From Syntrophobacteraceae bacterium (lineage in GTDB: Bacteria; Desulfobacterota; Syntrophobacteria; Syntrophobacterales; Syntrophobacteraceae), in NCBI GenBank assembly GCA_013314815.1, contig JABUEY010000030.1, positions 1 to 36,357 on the forward strand: a stretch of DNA of 36,357 bases. Direction: 5' to 3'. The position numbers were made by a program, and so were the translations under genes. Of the stretch, positions 10,781 through 19,015 are shown piece after piece (positions within the stretch are counted from its first letter, which is position 1; every line of letters begins with the position of its first letter). The notes beneath the pieces were generated by a model. The model was not told where the DNA came from, made no database searches, and worked only from the letters and a program-made list of their open reading frames with translations.

Positions 10781-10841
10781 GGATCCTCGCCGGAATGACG
10801 TTGTGAAGTCATCGATCCTTTGGGTGAAAGGAACCGGAGAT
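10781..10841 (-). repeat. Dispersed intergenic repeat A, copy 2 (inverted)
   Basis: Read on the minus strand this contains ATCTCCGGTT, then a run close to TTTCACCCAAAGGATCGATG, then CTTCACAACGTCATTCC. It is the best match to the copy at 3041-3095 and also matches 29730-29775. Confidence 0.7.
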
Positions 10842-11004
10842 ACTCGTTTGCCGGATGTACCAAAGCCTCTTTCTGCAGGCATGAACGCCTCCGGCTCACC
10901 TGCGGCGATCCTGGCGGAAAAGATCGGTTCTGTGCGTTTGCGGCTTGTTCGAGGACGTTTTCTCTGAATTGGCGGAAAACCGCTCCAAAACCCTTCAAAA
11001 AGAC

Positions 11005-11032
11005 TTGACAGGGAGAGAATCCCGGTTAATAT
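11005..11032 (+). promoter_or_regulatory. Promoter of the PxxKW gene
   Basis: A perfect -35 TTGACA (11005-11010) lies 16 bp from TAATAT (11027-11032). It is 64 bp ahead of the ATG at 11097. Confidence 0.6.
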
Positions 11033-11096
11033 TCGCTAAAATTTTTCAGAAGATCTTAGAAAACCGAGAACCAGTGCAGATTTGGAGGTGTGTGCC

Positions 11097-11381
11097 ATGA
11101 TTTGTTCAACCGTGAAGGCCGGGACGGAATGTGCCTTCATGACAAAAACGGGCTGTGGATACAACGGAGGTTCTTGCCAACCTGTTGTGGAACAGTGTGA
11201 TGGATGTGCGCGTGCCGTGGAATGGACTGCGGGGAAGTATTGCAGCAGTTATCCCAACCCGGCAGTGAAGTGGAAAACGAGTATCTGCAACTTCGCCACT
11301 CATGCCAGAGCGGAACAGAACGGCAGTCAGCAGAAAATCAATCCCCTCAAGGCTTCCAAGAGGAGCACCAAGCGCAAGTAA
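11097..11381 (+). CDS. PxxKW-type small cysteine-rich protein
   Basis: This is a 94-residue protein of unknown function. It has eight cysteines (positions 3, 12, 20, 27, 34, 37, 49, 64), a PAVKW motif at 55-59 and a lysine-rich tail. I recognise it as the PxxKW family of cysteine-rich proteins from deltaproteobacteria; that assignment is from memory. The ATG at 11097 follows GGAGG by 8 nt; a TTG at 11082 in the same frame is less likely. The cysteine pattern suggests metal or Fe-S binding, which is an inference. It has its own promoter and lies about 340 bp ahead of the two oxidoreductase subunit genes, so a role linked to that enzyme is possible but unproven. Confidence 0.75.
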   Translation: MICSTVKAGTECAFMTKTGCGYNGGSCQPVVEQCDGCARAVEWTAGKYCSSYPNPAVKWKTSICNFATHARAEQNGSQQKINPLKASKRSTKRK

Positions 11382-11719
11382 GGCAGGTTGGCTGGTGAGA
11401 GCAGACGATGGAGAGAACGGATTCCCAGCGGAATGCGTTGATGCTCTCACGGCCAAACTCCACATTTCGAAGTACTTCCTTCCTCTTCCAAACCGAAATC
11501 CGTCTTCATCGCAGGGCACGTTTCAAGAACTCTTTCTTTTTGTTTGACTTCTGACATGTCCGTCGTTATGGGAATATGGGCATTTCATGGAGGTTGGCCT
11601 GCTTCGGGAGCGGGCGTTCGTGAATGCGTCATCATCAGGCTGAATGGCGGGGTTCGCCGATTGCTCCGGCCTGCAATCCTCGCTTCTTGGAAAGACAGTG
11701 CAGAAAGGAATCCATCACT
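11382..11719 (+). other. Leader region of the oxidoreductase genes
   Basis: This 338-bp gap carries no convincing gene. A sigma70-like promoter lies at 11544-11572, giving a leader of roughly 140 nt before the alpha subunit. I saw no strong hairpin with a T-run after the PxxKW stop codon, so read-through is possible. Confidence 0.5.
11544..11572 (+). promoter_or_regulatory. Candidate promoter of the alpha/beta oxidoreductase genes
   Basis: TTGACT (11544-11549) and TATGGG (11567-11572) are 17 bp apart. The -10 box is weak, so this is a moderate call. Confidence 0.45.
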
Positions 11720-12928
11720 GTGGGACAAACACTCATTCTGACAGGAACCCAGGCTGCTGCCCTTGCGGCGAAGCTGTGCCGCGTGCAGGTTGTCGCGGCC
11801 TATCCCATCACCCCTCAGTCCAAGATCCCGGAAGTGCTTTCCGAATACGTGGAAAAGGGGGAGCTCCAGGCTGAATTCGTTCGCGTAGAAAGCGAACATT
11901 CCGCCATGGGTGTGTGCATTTCGGCATCCATTGTGGGGGCGAGAGTCTTTACGGCCACGGCGGCGAACGGCCTGGCGTACATGCACGAGCAGCTCCACTG
12001 GGCAGCGGGAGCACGCCTGCCCATCGTGATGCCCGTGACCAACCGCGGTCTCGGTGCTCCGTGGACGATTCTCAACGACATGCAGGACACCATAGCCCAG
12101 AGAGACACCGGGTGGATGCAGTTCTACTGCATGAACAACCAGGAAGTCCTCGACCAGGTCATCCTGGCCTACAAGGTGGCCGAGCAGCTGATGATCCCGA
12201 CCATGGTCTGTTTCGACGGATTCAGGCTGTCGCACACCATGATGCCCGTCACCGTCCCATCCCAGGAGGAAGTGGATGCCTTTCTTCCTCCCTACCGCCC
12301 TTTGTACACCATCACCGCAGAAACCCCCGTCAATATAAACCCCGTGGTCATGACCGATCCCCTGCCCGACCCGGAAGGAAATCTCTGCCCGAGCTACATG
12401 GGCTTCAGGTACCGCCTGCAGGAAAGCTTCGATCAGGCCGCTCCAGTCATTGCCGTTGCGGGAAGGGAGTACGGTGAGCGTTTCGGAAGATCTTACGAGG
12501 ATTGTCTGTACAGGTATAAGACGGAAGACGCAGACTTTCTTTTCGTCACTATGGGATCCCTGGCCAGTGAAGCCAGCGAAACGACCGATCTGCTGCGGGA
12601 GGAGGGCGTCAACGCGGGGGTTATCGGCCTTCGGGTGTTTCGTCCGTTTCCGGTGCAGGAACTGGTGAAATCCATAAGGAAGGCCCGCAACATCGCCGTC
12701 ATCGAAAAAGCCATCAGCTACGGCTATGAAGGCGCCCTGAACACTGAACTGAAAGCCGCCCTCTTCAGTTGCAACGGCCATCGACCGGCGGTCTTCAATT
12801 ACATCGTCGGGCTTGGAGGAAAAGACGTCAAACCGGCCGACCTGCTCGAAGCGGCCCATGACACGATCCGGTCCGCCGAAAACAAGACCGTTCAGAAGCA
12901 CGCTCGCTGGCTGGGTTACGGGGTCTGA
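11720..12928 (+). CDS. porA: 2-oxoacid:ferredoxin oxidoreductase, alpha subunit
   Basis: The subunit pairs with the beta subunit downstream to oxidise a 2-oxoacid (pyruvate or a branched-chain 2-oxoacid) to an acyl-CoA while reducing ferredoxin. The 402-residue protein has the YPITPQSKIPE motif at about 28-38, which contacts the thiamine diphosphate site, and the ESEHSAMGVCISASIVGARV stretch that follows in this family. The frame is open back to 11624, but a GTG at 11720 sits 9 nt after AAAGGAA and gives the normal start MGQTLILTGTQAAA. The beta gene follows after 33 bp. Gamma and ferredoxin-like delta subunit genes, usually clustered with this pair, are absent here. Substrate cannot be fixed by eye; por and vor are both possible. 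Confidence 0.88.
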   Translation: MGQTLILTGTQAAALAAKLCRVQVVAAYPITPQSKIPEVLSEYVEKGELQAEFVRVESEHSAMGVCISASIVGARVFTATAANGLAYMHEQLHWAAGARLPIVMPVTNRGLGAPWTILNDMQDTIAQRDTGWMQFYCMNNQEVLDQVILAYKVAEQLMIPTMVCFDGFRLSHTMMPVTVPSQEEVDAFLPPYRPLYTITAETPVNINPVVMTDPLPDPEGNLCPSYMGFRYRLQESFDQAAPVIAVAGREYGERFGRSYEDCLYRYKTEDADFLFVTMGSLASEASETTDLLREEGVNAGVIGLRVFRPFPVQELVKSIRKARNIAVIEKAISYGYEGALNTELKAALFSCNGHRPAVFNYIVGLGGKDVKPADLLEAAHDTIRSAENKTVQKHARWLGYGV

Positions 12929-12961
12929 TTACACAGAACAGAAAGGAACGAGATCAAGGCT

Positions 12962-13861
12962 ATGTCAACCGCCATACTGGATCTTCCCGAACAGGAATTT
13001 ATCTTGCCCGGAACGCGTACCTGCGCAGGATGCGGGCTCCCCATCGCGTATCGCTACATGCTCAAGGCCCTGGGTCCGAAAACCATCATGACCCACCCCG
13101 CCTGCTGCCTGACCATCCTCCATGGCATCTATCCCAAGACACCCGTGGCCATCAATGCCGTCAACAACACCTTTGCGAGCACCGCCGCCTCGGCCTCGGG
13201 ACTGGCAGCGGGTCTGAAGGCTCTCGGCCGCGAAGACTACACCGTGCTGGCCATGGCCGGAGACGGAGGCACTTACGACATGGGCATTCAGGCTCTCAGC
13301 GGAGCAGCGGAACGCGAAACCAACTTCATTTATGTCTGCTACGATAATGAAGCCTATATGAACACGGGTGTTCAGCGTTCGAGCGCGACTCCATCGGGAG
13401 CCATCACCACCACCACGCCGGTAGTCCCGAAGAGACAGCCCAAGAAGGACTTCATCCGGATCATGGAAGCGCATCACCTTCCCTACCTGGCAACCACCTG
13501 CTCCTCCTATCCCGGAGACCTATACAACAAGTTCATGAAAGCCAGGGACATCAAGGGAACGCGCTTCATTCACCTCGCCGTGCCCTGCCCTACCGGCTGG
13601 GGTTATCCAACGGGGGACACAGTGAAGATCGGCCGGCTGGCCGTCGAGACGGGAGTCGTCGTGCTGTATGAAATGGAGCAGGAGGTGCTGACCCTGACGG
13701 GGAAGAGCCTGAGCATGGCCAGGAGCGGTCGAAAGCGCCCGGTGGATGAATATTTGAAGCTCCAGGGGAGGTTCAGGAAGATGTCTGCCGGGCAGATCGA
13801 GGACTTCCAGCGCCAGGTGGACGAACGCTGGGAACAGTTGTTGAAGCGCGCGGGATTCTGA
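12962..13861 (+). CDS. porB: 2-oxoacid:ferredoxin oxidoreductase, beta subunit (TPP-binding)
   Basis: This 299-residue subunit binds thiamine diphosphate and one [4Fe-4S] cluster. The TPP motif runs from GDGG (100-103) to YDNEAYMNTG (about 127-136). Cluster ligands are expected among C21 and C24 (RTCAGCG), C48/C49 and the C in AVPCPTG (about 209), the layout of PorB-type subunits. The gene follows porA by 33 bp and is the last in its unit; a hairpin lies between it and the converging fabH. With no gamma or delta gene nearby, those partners must be encoded elsewhere or replaced. It is a confident family call without a defined substrate. Confidence 0.9.
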   Translation: MSTAILDLPEQEFILPGTRTCAGCGLPIAYRYMLKALGPKTIMTHPACCLTILHGIYPKTPVAINAVNNTFASTAASASGLAAGLKALGREDYTVLAMAGDGGTYDMGIQALSGAAERETNFIYVCYDNEAYMNTGVQRSSATPSGAITTTTPVVPKRQPKKDFIRIMEAHHLPYLATTCSSYPGDLYNKFMKARDIKGTRFIHLAVPCPTGWGYPTGDTVKIGRLAVETGVVVLYEMEQEVLTLTGKSLSMARSGRKRPVDEYLKLQGRFRKMSAGQIEDFQRQVDERWEQLLKRAGF

Positions 13862-13873
13862 TTCCGCTGAAAC

Positions 13874-13923
13874 GGCGAGGGCGAAGCGGGGCGGAACCCT
13901 GTCCGCCTCGTTTCGCTCATCGC
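13874..13923. terminator. Shared hairpin between converging porB and fabH
   Basis: GCGAAGCGGGGCGGA (13881-13895) pairs with TCCGCCTCGTTTCGC (13902-13916) over 15 bp, with two G-U pairs on the plus strand. GGCGA and TCGCC flank it. The T-tract is poor on both sides, so termination is plausible but not certain. Confidence 0.55.
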
Positions 13924-13957
13924 CAGGAAACTCCGTCCTGTTTTCTTCTGTGGATGC

Positions 13958-14962
13958 TCATTCCCACCACCTGAGCAGAATGCTGCCCCAGGTAAATCCG
14001 GCTCCGAACGCCGACATCACGACGTAATCACCCTTCTTCAAACGCTTCTCCTCCAACAGGGCTTCGTACAGACACAGGGGGATCGTACCCGCCGTCGTGT
14101 TCGCATACCGGTCGACGTTAATGACCACCTTGCTGCGGTCTATGCCCATGCGGCCGGCGCAGGCGTCAATGATGCGCAGGTTGGCCTGGTGCGGGATGAA
14201 GAGGGCCAGATCGGCACCCGTGAGACCGTGCTTCTCGAGGATTTCCACGGATACGCTGGCCATCTCCGTAACGGCTGTCTTGAAGACCTGTTTGCCTTCC
14301 TGCACGATGTAGTGCTCGTTGTTCTGCACCGTCTCGATGCTTGCCGGACGCAGACTGCCCCCTGCTTTCATGTAGAGATGGTCGCCGCCGCCGCCGTCCA
14401 TGTGGTGGATGAAATCCAGGATGCCGTAACCTTCCTCGGGGCAGGATTCCAGCAGAACCGCTCCCGCCCCGTCTCCAAAAAGCACACAGGTGTTCCTGTC
14501 CCGGTAATTGATGATACTGCTCATCACATCGCTGCCGATCACCAGCACCTTCGCGTACCTGCCCGATTCGATCATCTGGGCTCCCGCAGACAAAGCGTAG
14601 ATAAACCCGGAACAGCCCGCGGAGAGATCGAAACCCCATGCGCGTCCGGCTCCAATGGCCTTTTGAACCAGGCACGCCGTGGACGGGAAAAGCATGTCCG
14701 GGGTCACCGTGCCTACAATGACGGCATCGATCTCGTCGGCCTGCACCCCAGCCCTTTCCAGGCACTCCCGTGACGCACGGACGGCCATGAACGAATTCCC
14801 GAGCCCCGGCTCGAGAATACGCCTTTCCTTGATCCCCGTACGGGTCATGATCCATTCATCGCTGGTGTCCACCATCTTTTCCAGGTCTTTGTTGGTCAGG
14901 CGCCTTTCAGGAAGATATCGGCCCACCGAACGAATATATGCGTGTGGAGACGGCATTTGCAT
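13958..14962 (-). CDS. fabH: 3-oxoacyl-ACP synthase III (KAS III)
   Basis: KAS III starts fatty acid synthesis by condensing an acyl-CoA with malonyl-ACP. The 334-residue protein has the full catalytic triad: C117 in DLSAGCSGF, H258 in IPHQANLRI and N288 in RYANTTAGTI. The N-terminal region TSDEWIMTRTGIKERRI is typical. The start is ATG 14962 or 14956, since AAAAGGA serves either. It follows the SDR gene by 12 bp, the last member of a long same-strand string that includes an acyl-CoA ligase and ETF genes. Its isolation from an acpP/fabD/fabF cluster raises the chance of a special primer substrate, for example acyl-CoA made by the nearby ligase; that is inference. Confidence 0.93.
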   Translation of the reverse strand: MQMPSPHAYIRSVGRYLPERRLTNKDLEKMVDTSDEWIMTRTGIKERRILEPGLGNSFMAVRASRECLERAGVQADEIDAVIVGTVTPDMLFPSTACLVQKAIGAGRAWGFDLSAGCSGFIYALSAGAQMIESGRYAKVLVIGSDVMSSIINYRDRNTCVLFGDGAGAVLLESCPEEGYGILDFIHHMDGGGGDHLYMKAGGSLRPASIETVQNNEHYIVQEGKQVFKTAVTEMASVSVEILEKHGLTGADLALFIPHQANLRIIDACAGRMGIDRSKVVINVDRYANTTAGTIPLCLYEALLEEKRLKKGDYVVMSAFGAGFTWGSILLRWWE

Positions 14963-14974
14963 CAGTCCTTTTTC

Positions 14975-15766
14975 TTACATCACCCCTTTGTACCAGCCAC
15001 CGTCGATCTGGATCGATGCACCGGTGATGTAACCGGAACGGTCCGAAGCCAGGAAGGTCACCAGGGCCGCGAATTCCTCGGGAGTGCCCAGGCGCCGCAT
15101 GGGAATCGAAGACTCCCAACGCTTGACGATCTCTTCGGGCGTCGTCCCTTCCTTTTGAGCCACGACCACGGACAGGGATCGCACCCTCTCGGTCATGGTA
15201 TAACCGGGGCAGACGTTGTTGACGGTTACGTTGTAAGGCGCGAGTTCATTGGAGAGAGTCTTGGCCAGTCCGACCACGCCCATGCGCACGGTGTTGGAAA
15301 GGATGAGCCCGTCGATCGGCTGTTTGACGGATATGGACGTCATGTTGATGATCCGTCCCCACCGCTTGTCCATCATCACGGGAACAACCTCTCGTGTCAT
15401 CACGATGGTGCTCATGAGGTTCAGTTTCATCCCGTAGTGCCAGAGGTCGTCGTCGATTTCGAGGAAGGTTTTGGTTGGAGGCCCGCCGGCGTTGTTGACC
15501 AGCACGTCCACGGTGCCGAAATGTTCAATCCCCTTACGAATGAAACTCCTCGCCTGTTCCGCATCGCTCACATCCGCGGGAATTCCGATCACTTCACCCC
15601 CCGTGACCTCTCGAATCTCTTCAACCGCAGCGGGAAGCTCGGGGTCATCCAGGGCGCAGATGGCTACCCTGGCTCCCTCCCTGCACATCTCCATCGATAC
15701 GGCCTTGCCCAAACCCTGGCTTCCCCCGGCTATGAAAGCGACTTTGCCGCGCAAACCCAAATCCAT
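14975..15766 (-). CDS. SDR-family protein, FabG-like, lacking the usual catalytic Tyr/Lys
   Basis: This 263-residue Rossmann-fold protein has the nucleotide loop AGGSQGLGKA (about 13-22), NNAG at 91-94 and the catalytic-type Ser144 in INMTSIS. Where classical SDRs have YxxxK, it reads SNTVR: Ser157 and Arg161 replace Tyr and Lys. The surrounding sequence KQPIDGLILSNTVRMGVVG is well formed, so this is not simple decay. I recall an SDR subgroup annotated as 3-oxoacyl-ACP reductase-like with an imperfect tetrad, and this fits it. The reaction is therefore uncertain. The start at 15766 has an AGAGGAG site. It lies 12 bp before fabH and 54 bp after the methyltransferase gene, suggesting co-transcription. 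Confidence 0.85.
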   Translation of the reverse strand: MDLGLRGKVAFIAGGSQGLGKAVSMEMCREGARVAICALDDPELPAAVEEIREVTGGEVIGIPADVSDAEQARSFIRKGIEHFGTVDVLVNNAGGPPTKTFLEIDDDLWHYGMKLNLMSTIVMTREVVPVMMDKRWGRIINMTSISVKQPIDGLILSNTVRMGVVGLAKTLSNELAPYNVTVNNVCPGYTMTERVRSLSVVVAQKEGTTPEEIVKRWESSIPMRRLGTPEEFAALVTFLASDRSGYITGASIQIDGGWYKGVM

Positions 15767-15820
15767 GTTTTCGCTCCTCTCACTGCTGAAAATACTTCCT
15801 GCCTGAAACTCCTGATTCCT

Positions 15821-16537
15821 TCAATCCTCGTATAACGACTGCATGGCTTCGCTGTATTTCCTGCCTTCACCGTAGATAAAGAAGGGAGGTGCAATATGAA
15901 GATCTTCCCCGCCCCCCCTGGTGCACTCGACGTGCACCAGTCGGGCGGGACCGGAAATATTCGAGTGAATGACGGTCATTTTCCTGGGACTGAAGCCATG
16001 CAGTCCTGCCTCACACAAAAGATGAACGCTCCTCGCCGCCGGGTAGATCACAGCCAGGCGTCCGCCTTTGGGAAGAAGATACCTGGCAGCGCCAAACACG
16101 TCCCGGACCGACCCGGCCAGTTCGTGCCTTGCCACGGCCTTCTGCTTGATGGGGTTGATACGACCTGTTTTCAGTCGTCTGTAAGGAGGGTTGCTCACTA
16201 CCAGGTCAAAACTCTCCGGTTCAAGGCGGGCGGCAACATCGCGGAAATCCATCCGCAGTATTTCGATCCTGTCTTGAAATCCGTTGGCATCCACATTCTT
16301 TTGTGCGAGTTCGGCCAGTTCCTCCTGAATCTCGATCCCCAGAAATCTCTCTCCTCGGCGCCTGTACGCCATGATCAGGAGCACCACTGCGCATCCCGTT
16401 CCAAGATCTGCAACCCGGTCGCCCGGCATTGCACGGGTCAGGCCGGCAAGCAGCACCGCGTCGATTGAAAATCGATAACCTTTTTCTTCCTGGTAAACAA
16501 GGACACGACCTCCGAAAAGCGAATCCGACGAGATCAA
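15821..16537 (-). CDS. tRNA1(Val) adenine N6-methyltransferase-like protein (TrmN/YfiC family)
   Basis: This 238-residue SAM-dependent methyltransferase resembles the YfiC/TrmN6 group that methylates A37 of tRNA1(Val). The SAM loop is DLGTGCAVV (44-52) and the adenine-N6 catalytic motif is NPPY (116-119) within VVSNPPYRR. The N-terminus FGGRVLVYQEEKGYRFSIDAVLLA is typical of the COG4123 group. The only start is a TTG at 16537 that overlaps the stop of the DUF1015 gene (TTGA) and follows a GGGGGGAGG run, implying translational coupling. Target specificity is inferred from the family; rRNA or protein targets cannot be excluded. Confidence 0.83.
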   Translation of the reverse strand: MISSDSLFGGRVLVYQEEKGYRFSIDAVLLAGLTRAMPGDRVADLGTGCAVVLLIMAYRRRGERFLGIEIQEELAELAQKNVDANGFQDRIEILRMDFRDVAARLEPESFDLVVSNPPYRRLKTGRINPIKQKAVARHELAGSVRDVFGAARYLLPKGGRLAVIYPAARSVHLLCEAGLHGFSPRKMTVIHSNISGPARLVHVECTRGGGEDLHIAPPFFIYGEGRKYSEAMQSLYED

Positions 16538-17895
16538 GAACCTCCCCCCTGCCAGTTCGCTTCTTCATCGGTCGAAAGACAGCGGATTACCAGGCCGCTG
16601 CCCACCTTGGGATAGAAGTAGGTGGATTTGTGTGGCATGATGAGCCCCGCAGTCGCCACCTCCTGGACCTGCTCTATCCGCGTGGGATTGATGAGAAAGC
16701 CGGCATCGTACCTTCCGGACTGCACTCCGGTGACGGCCTCTCCGAACTCGTGCTTGAAATGGATGTTGTGTTCACTTGCAAGGTATTCCTCGGACAGCCC
16801 GAGCAGTCTTCTGAGAATCACGCGGTCAAGTACGACCACGTCCAGGCCGCGCAACTCCCCGGGAACCCCCTCCTCGGCAAGCAACAGGGAAACGGCTTCT
16901 CTTTTCGCCGTTAAAAGATAAAAGGATTCCGAGGTATTCGAGAAAAATCCGACGACCGTCTCCCCCAACCTCCCTCCGGACTCCAACTCGAAACGCCACC
17001 TGTCCTGTTTGACCTCTGAACCTTTAAATTCCCTTATGTCGAAAAGACTTCGTGCGCGGTCAAGGAAGGACACGGGGTCCCAGGAGTCCAGGTTCTTCAG
17101 CATGCGGTGAGTCGGCAGTATCGTCAAACCTCCCTGGTTCAGGTTGGACAGATACATCATGATGTATTCGAAGGGTGCCCGGGAGCCGGCTGCCGGGAAA
17201 ATTTTCCTCTGATGGTTTCTGTAGTTGAGTGCGGTCTCGTAGCGGTGGTGCCCGTCGGCAATAAAGATGGGCCTGTCCCGCATGAGTTCCCCCGCTGCAT
17301 GCAGCGCTTCGGGATTCGCTACACGCCAGAGCCTGTGAGTGAGTCCCTTGTTGTCGGTAAAAGACATGACGGGAGCGGGTTCACGGCCCTCTTTCAGAGT
17401 ACTGTCCACGGCGAGCGTTACATCCGAATAAAGGGCGAAAACAGGGCTCAGATTGGCATGACAGGCCAGCATCAGGCGGAGGCGTTCATCCTTGACCGCC
17501 TGGAAAGTTCTCTCGTGCGGTCGAACGGATCCGGAAGCGAAGTCTTCGAGGCGCATGGCGCAGATGAATCCGCGGCGCGTCTCGCGACGTCCGGACTCGC
17601 AGCTGTAATCCTGCTCGTAATAATAGATTGAAGGCAGTTCATCCCGAACGAGAATCCGCTCTTCCTTCCACTTCCGCAGGTACGAGGCTGCACGGGTATG
17701 AGCGTTGTTCAGCTCGTTGTCCCCTGCCTCACTTCTACCCAGTTCCAGGCGAATTATGTTGTATGGACAGGCTCGATAGTAGGAATCCTGTTCGGCCGGT
17801 GAAATCACATCGTATGGCGGGATGACCACCCTCGCCACATCCTGAACTTTCTCCGGGTTATAGCGCAGCCCGCGGAAAGGGGCTATCTCTGCCAT
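16534..17895 (-). CDS. DUF1015 family protein
   Basis: This is a 453-residue cytoplasmic protein. It begins MAEIAPFRGLRYNPEKVQDVARVVIPPYDVIS, the hallmark opening of the DUF1015 family, and contains IFIADGHHRYETALNYR (about residues 210-226), its most conserved block. The function of the bacterial family is not settled; some archaeal relatives are described as free serine kinases, which I recall but cannot verify here. The ATG at 17895 has an AAAGGAAGA site that coincides with the stop of the small ORF just upstream, and its own stop overlaps the methyltransferase start by 4 bp. The family call is confident; function is open. Confidence 0.88.
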   Translation of the reverse strand: MAEIAPFRGLRYNPEKVQDVARVVIPPYDVISPAEQDSYYRACPYNIIRLELGRSEAGDNELNNAHTRAASYLRKWKEERILVRDELPSIYYYEQDYSCESGRRETRRGFICAMRLEDFASGSVRPHERTFQAVKDERLRLMLACHANLSPVFALYSDVTLAVDSTLKEGREPAPVMSFTDNKGLTHRLWRVANPEALHAAGELMRDRPIFIADGHHRYETALNYRNHQRKIFPAAGSRAPFEYIMMYLSNLNQGGLTILPTHRMLKNLDSWDPVSFLDRARSLFDIREFKGSEVKQDRWRFELESGGRLGETVVGFFSNTSESFYLLTAKREAVSLLLAEEGVPGELRGLDVVVLDRVILRRLLGLSEEYLASEHNIHFKHEFGEAVTGVQSGRYDAGFLINPTRIEQVQEVATAGLIMPHKSTYFYPKVGSGLVIRCLSTDEEANWQGGGS

Positions 17896-17910
17896 GGAGC
17901 TATCTTCCTT

Positions 17911-18156
17911 TCATATGAATTCCCGTACGACACCCGGGATATATGCATCCCGAAACGTTTCCGTTTCGAGCAACCGTTCACCATCGAGAATCATCGCCAT
18001 GCAGGTGAGCTCTGAAATCCGATCCACCCTTTCAGCCCGAAGACCGCACCCGGAGAAGGAAGCACGACCGCCGACGAAAATAGAACGAAGTCGCCCCGAT
18101 TCCGAGACTCGGACATGAGGGCTTTCTTTGCTAACACAGCTTCTGCATTTTGACAA
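17911..18156 (-). CDS. Possible small cysteine-containing protein
   Basis: This is an unrecognised 81-codon frame from a TTG at 18156. It has an N-terminal CRSC pair (residues 4-7), further cysteines near 37 and 52, and a neat C-terminal part (DRISELTCMAMILDGERLL...). In its favour, its stop codon lies within the ribosome site of the DUF1015 gene, so the frame fills the gap between two co-oriented genes in operon fashion. Against it, the start is TTG with no clear ribosome site and no homologue is known to me. It could equally be a remnant of a longer gene. Confidence 0.4.
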   Translation of the reverse strand: MSKCRSCVSKESPHVRVSESGRLRSIFVGGRASFSGCGLRAERVDRISELTCMAMILDGERLLETETFRDAYIPGVVREFI

Positions 18157-18197
18157 GCGACATGCAATTGATTTGCAGTGATATACAAATGGAATAT

Positions 18198-18968
18198 CTA
18201 ATCCGGCGGGATCGTTGCAGGGGACTGCCCGAGAAATTCACCGTGAAGAGGAGCCTCCCTGGGAGTATTCGTCAGGAGCAGGGGCGAAAAATCAGCGTAG
18301 ACGGCCAGGTGCCCGGAAGCCCCAGCAGCTCCCGAGGCCAGATCGATCCAGCAGGCCGCCGCATCCAGAACCGCCTGGTCGCTGCTTGCGACAATGCATT
18401 CAGAGTACGGGAATTCCCGCTCGGGCACAGGAACGGCTCTTGCCTCCCCTCTGATTCCCGCTCCCCTCAGGCGCTCCCTGCAGATCCCCGCCAGCTGACC
18501 GCTGCGGCTCATGGGAGCATCAAAAAAGAAAAGAACCTTCCCGGGCCTGAACAGGCAGATGAAGCGAAAGATCATGTCGAGAGCCATTTGAGTCGTTTCG
18601 GAAAGGCCAAACCCGGCCGACAGGCCCGCGATATCCCTTACAGCTCCGTCGTTTGCCTTCAGCAGCGGCCGATCGAGCAGGGAGCTCTCAACCGTGATCA
18701 ACACATTATGACCATCCACCGCCAGGCACTGGCCGCGCAGACTCGCTCCCCGGCAGCGCCTGGATCGGCGGGCCAGGGCCTGCCCCTGGCTGAACACCCC
18801 CCGGTGCAGCAGCTGTCTCTCCATATCTGTCAGCCGGTAGCGGTTGCCCACCCACTCGAGGGCCAGTCTGCGAGGATATCCCCGATTCTGCAGGAAAAAG
18901 AAATCGTCCGCCGCATGGGCGAGGAGCCACCGCCGCCTGTCAAACGGGGTGGTCGAATATTTCTTCAT
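18198..18968 (-). CDS. DUF434 domain-containing protein
   Basis: This is a 256-residue protein of unknown function. The N-terminal 60 residues (RRWLLAHAADDFFFLQNRGYPRRLALEWVGNRYRLTDMERQLLHRGVFS) are the DUF434 block. The C-terminal part has CLAVDGHNVLITVESSLLDR (about 82-101), LFFFDAPMSRSGQLA and VASSDQAVLDAA. These look like a nuclease- or NYN-like fold with conserved Asp residues, but that is only an impression. It is 47 bp after the acyl-CoA ligase gene and 41 bp before the small ORF. Weak ribosome site (CTGGAA). Confidence 0.8.
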   Translation of the reverse strand: MKKYSTTPFDRRRWLLAHAADDFFFLQNRGYPRRLALEWVGNRYRLTDMERQLLHRGVFSQGQALARRSRRCRGASLRGQCLAVDGHNVLITVESSLLDRPLLKANDGAVRDIAGLSAGFGLSETTQMALDMIFRFICLFRPGKVLFFFDAPMSRSGQLAGICRERLRGAGIRGEARAVPVPEREFPYSECIVASSDQAVLDAAACWIDLASGAAGASGHLAVYADFSPLLLTNTPREAPLHGEFLGQSPATIPPD

Positions 18969-19015
18969 TTCCAGTCCCGGCCAATGTCAAATGAGAATCT
19001 TCATGGGGCTGCCGA

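Larger units (their letters stand above)
10262..11096. other. Large repeat-bearing gap between pilB and the PxxKW gene
   Basis: These 835 bp between divergent genes hold no convincing coding region. The longest open frame (10227-10967, +) overlaps repeats and has no family resemblance I can recognise. The content is two direct copies of repeat B, a tandem plus perfect palindrome, one inverted copy of repeat A, and a promoter for the downstream gene. A pilB promoter is expected at the left end, but I could not pick one. Confidence 0.7.

Noticed and set aside
10227-10967. 246-codon plus-strand frame in the pilB/PxxKW gap
   Set aside because: It crosses repeat copies and a palindrome, overlaps the pilB start and has no ribosome site or family resemblance.
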